The notes under the pieces are model-generated. The model was not told where the DNA came from, made no database searches, and worked only from the letters and a program-made list of their open reading frames with translations. From Atopsyche davidsoni (lineage: Eukaryota > Arthropoda > Insecta > Trichoptera > Hydrobiosidae), in assembly GCA_022113835.1 (NCBI GenBank), contig JAILWY010000016.1:13485501-13549500 (forward strand): DNA of 64,000 nucleotides. The letters run 5' to 3'. The position numbers and the translations under genes were made by a program. How positions within the stretch are numbered: position 1 is the first letter of the stretch; each line of letters opens with the position of its first letter. Positions 62,644 to 64,000 of this stretch are shown here, piece after piece.

Positions 62644-63857
62644 ATGCATTTCTGTTGTCAAGAGTTGATCGACCTTCTTTATCCAATTTATATTTACTCG
62701 GTGCTCTTGGGAGTCGATTCGTTTGCAATAGTGAAAAAACGACGGGTTTTGTCCGTCTCAAATGTTCGATTGAATTCATTTAAAATTATTTTTAAGTTAT
62801 TTGTGTTTTGGTTTTTATTTAAACCTATTGTGATATTTGTCACAGATCCGCCAACATTCGGAGGCATTTCTTACTATGTTTACAGTGTACAGATCGTGGG
62901 CGGAGTTTTAACTTGTTGATGGGACTTTATAATCGCCATATTTGCGCGACAAAAAGTCATGTTATTTCTAAATCAATTGATCAATCATGAATGTGAGTTA
63001 AAAAAACTCGGCAGTGGAAATAATAACAAATCCTATTTAATAAAATTAAGAATAATAATTATATCGTTTCCCTTAGTCCTTATAATTATTTAATAGATAT
63101 ATCACAAATACCTGAAAGAGATATAAATGGAGTCATCGAGTATGTGTATCTTTATGTTAGCGCATTGCTTGAGAATGTTATTAACGCACAATTTTTTTGT
63201 TTATAATAAGAATTCAATATCAAAAGTTAAACCTACAATATGAGCAATTTTGCAAGAAAATCGATGTCCTCTCTGAGTGCAACTTTCTCGCAGAGAAACA
63301 CGAACATTGCAGGACTCTGGTGAAGGTATTTCGCGTCCATCATGACATTTGCAGCACCTCTTCTTTTATTTGTTTGTTTTGTTTCATTACGGACATGATA
63401 GCTCAAGCTATTATTTTTCAATATTTTTTTGTACTAAGAGTTGGATTTGAAATTTTTACTATATTTTATATGTGCGATACCACAAAGAAAGAGGTACAAA
63501 AAATATTGTAATATAATATTTAATCAACAACAACTCAATTATAATAAACCAACAAATGAAATCTTATGGTAAACTTAAAACCAATTTTAGGGAGACTTGT
63601 TGGGTATTTCAATAAATAAAAACTTCTCAAACAAAAAACACATGCAACCGTTGGTTAGTAACTTTTGAAAATAATACAATTTGAAATTTTTTTTTTCCAA
63701 AAATCACTTGAAGAATCACTTTTGTTTTTTGAAAATACATTTATTTTATTAAAATTCTGTTTTTCAGTTGAAAATTGCATATTTACAATTTATTCATCAA
63801 AAAGTGACATTAGATGTGTGTGGAATGTTTTCTTTGAGTTTCGCTACAATGTTTTCA
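62644..63857 (+). pseudogene. Gustatory receptor-like pseudogene D
   Basis: It starts MHFCCQELIDLLYPIYIYS, aligned with the intact genes. After VYSVQIVGGVLTC the Trp codon kept in the paralogs is TGA (62917-62919). Further stops come at 63091 and 63094, and the rest of exon 1 needs at least two frame changes. The part matching KLLxSVYGHH and most of segment 5 is deleted after DICSTS. The exon 1 end (TKKE, 63493), exon 2 (63591-63653, 21 codons rather than 23) and exon 3 (63768-63857, 30 codons) still have good splice sites. No exon 4 is seen before position 64000. Exon 3 (HQKVTLDVCGMFSLSFATMF) and VQIVGGVLTC make it closest to gene A. It is not functional as sequenced. Confidence 0.88.
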
Positions 63858-64000
63858 GTAAGTAACAGAAGTTTTGCCACCAAAGGTTATAATGAAGTAT
63901 TACATCATAATATCTATGCTTAATACGTATACAAAATGTTTTTTGGCAATTGATGAGTCGTGAACCGACGAGCAAAGTCTTTGATATTTTTTTTTGTACA

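Overview
The window is nuclear DNA from an insect. It is AT-rich, intron-containing and full of transposons, and its only protein-coding host genes are insect-type gustatory receptors. The order cannot be fixed from the sequence. The single long open reading frame belongs to a retrotransposon. Most short open frames elsewhere are chance AT-rich frames or shadows.

Layout. (1) Positions 1-39704 are mostly non-coding, AT-rich sequence broken by GC-richer islands of 100-300 bp. Mobile-element relics sit in this stretch: two copies of a ~690-bp repeat (917-1606 and 26480-27170), a full-length but dead mariner (12357-13658), a Tigger/pogo-type remnant (28873-29403), a 5'-truncated LINE tail with target-site duplication (34004-34883), and an internally deleted Mos1-like mariner (35694-36391). 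Members of a small palindromic (foldback) repeat family are scattered through it, along with tRNA-like/SINE-like pieces and a very C-rich tract (21791-21962). (2) Positions 39705-47308 hold a complete BEL/Pao LTR retrotransposon. It has 608-bp LTRs that look identical, a GTGAT target-site duplication, a primer-binding site, a polypurine tract, and an unbroken 1966-codon gag-protease-RT-RNase H-integrase frame. (3) Positions 47309-55837 are again non-coding, with a long (TA)n run, a CAGT-ended MITE (50311-50660) and another foldback copy. (4) Positions 55838-63857 are a cluster of four gustatory-receptor-like genes: one on the minus strand, two intact on the plus strand, and one plus-strand pseudogene that runs toward the window edge.

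The receptor genes share one architecture: a long first exon of 313 or 314 codons, then exons of 23 codons, 30 codons and a short last exon, with all introns in phase 0. I assembled the small exons by splice signals and by agreement among the paralogs. Two genes are head to head with 449 bp between start codons. The two intact plus-strand genes share a 109-bp identical stretch inside otherwise diverged exons, which suggests gene conversion.

Nothing here is clearly a new kind of system. The most interesting items are the receptor cluster with its conversion tract, the foldback repeat family, the ~690-bp repeat with a conserved terminal hairpin, and the apparently recently active BEL/Pao element with an expanded Gly-Arg-Gln-Asp array in its Gag.
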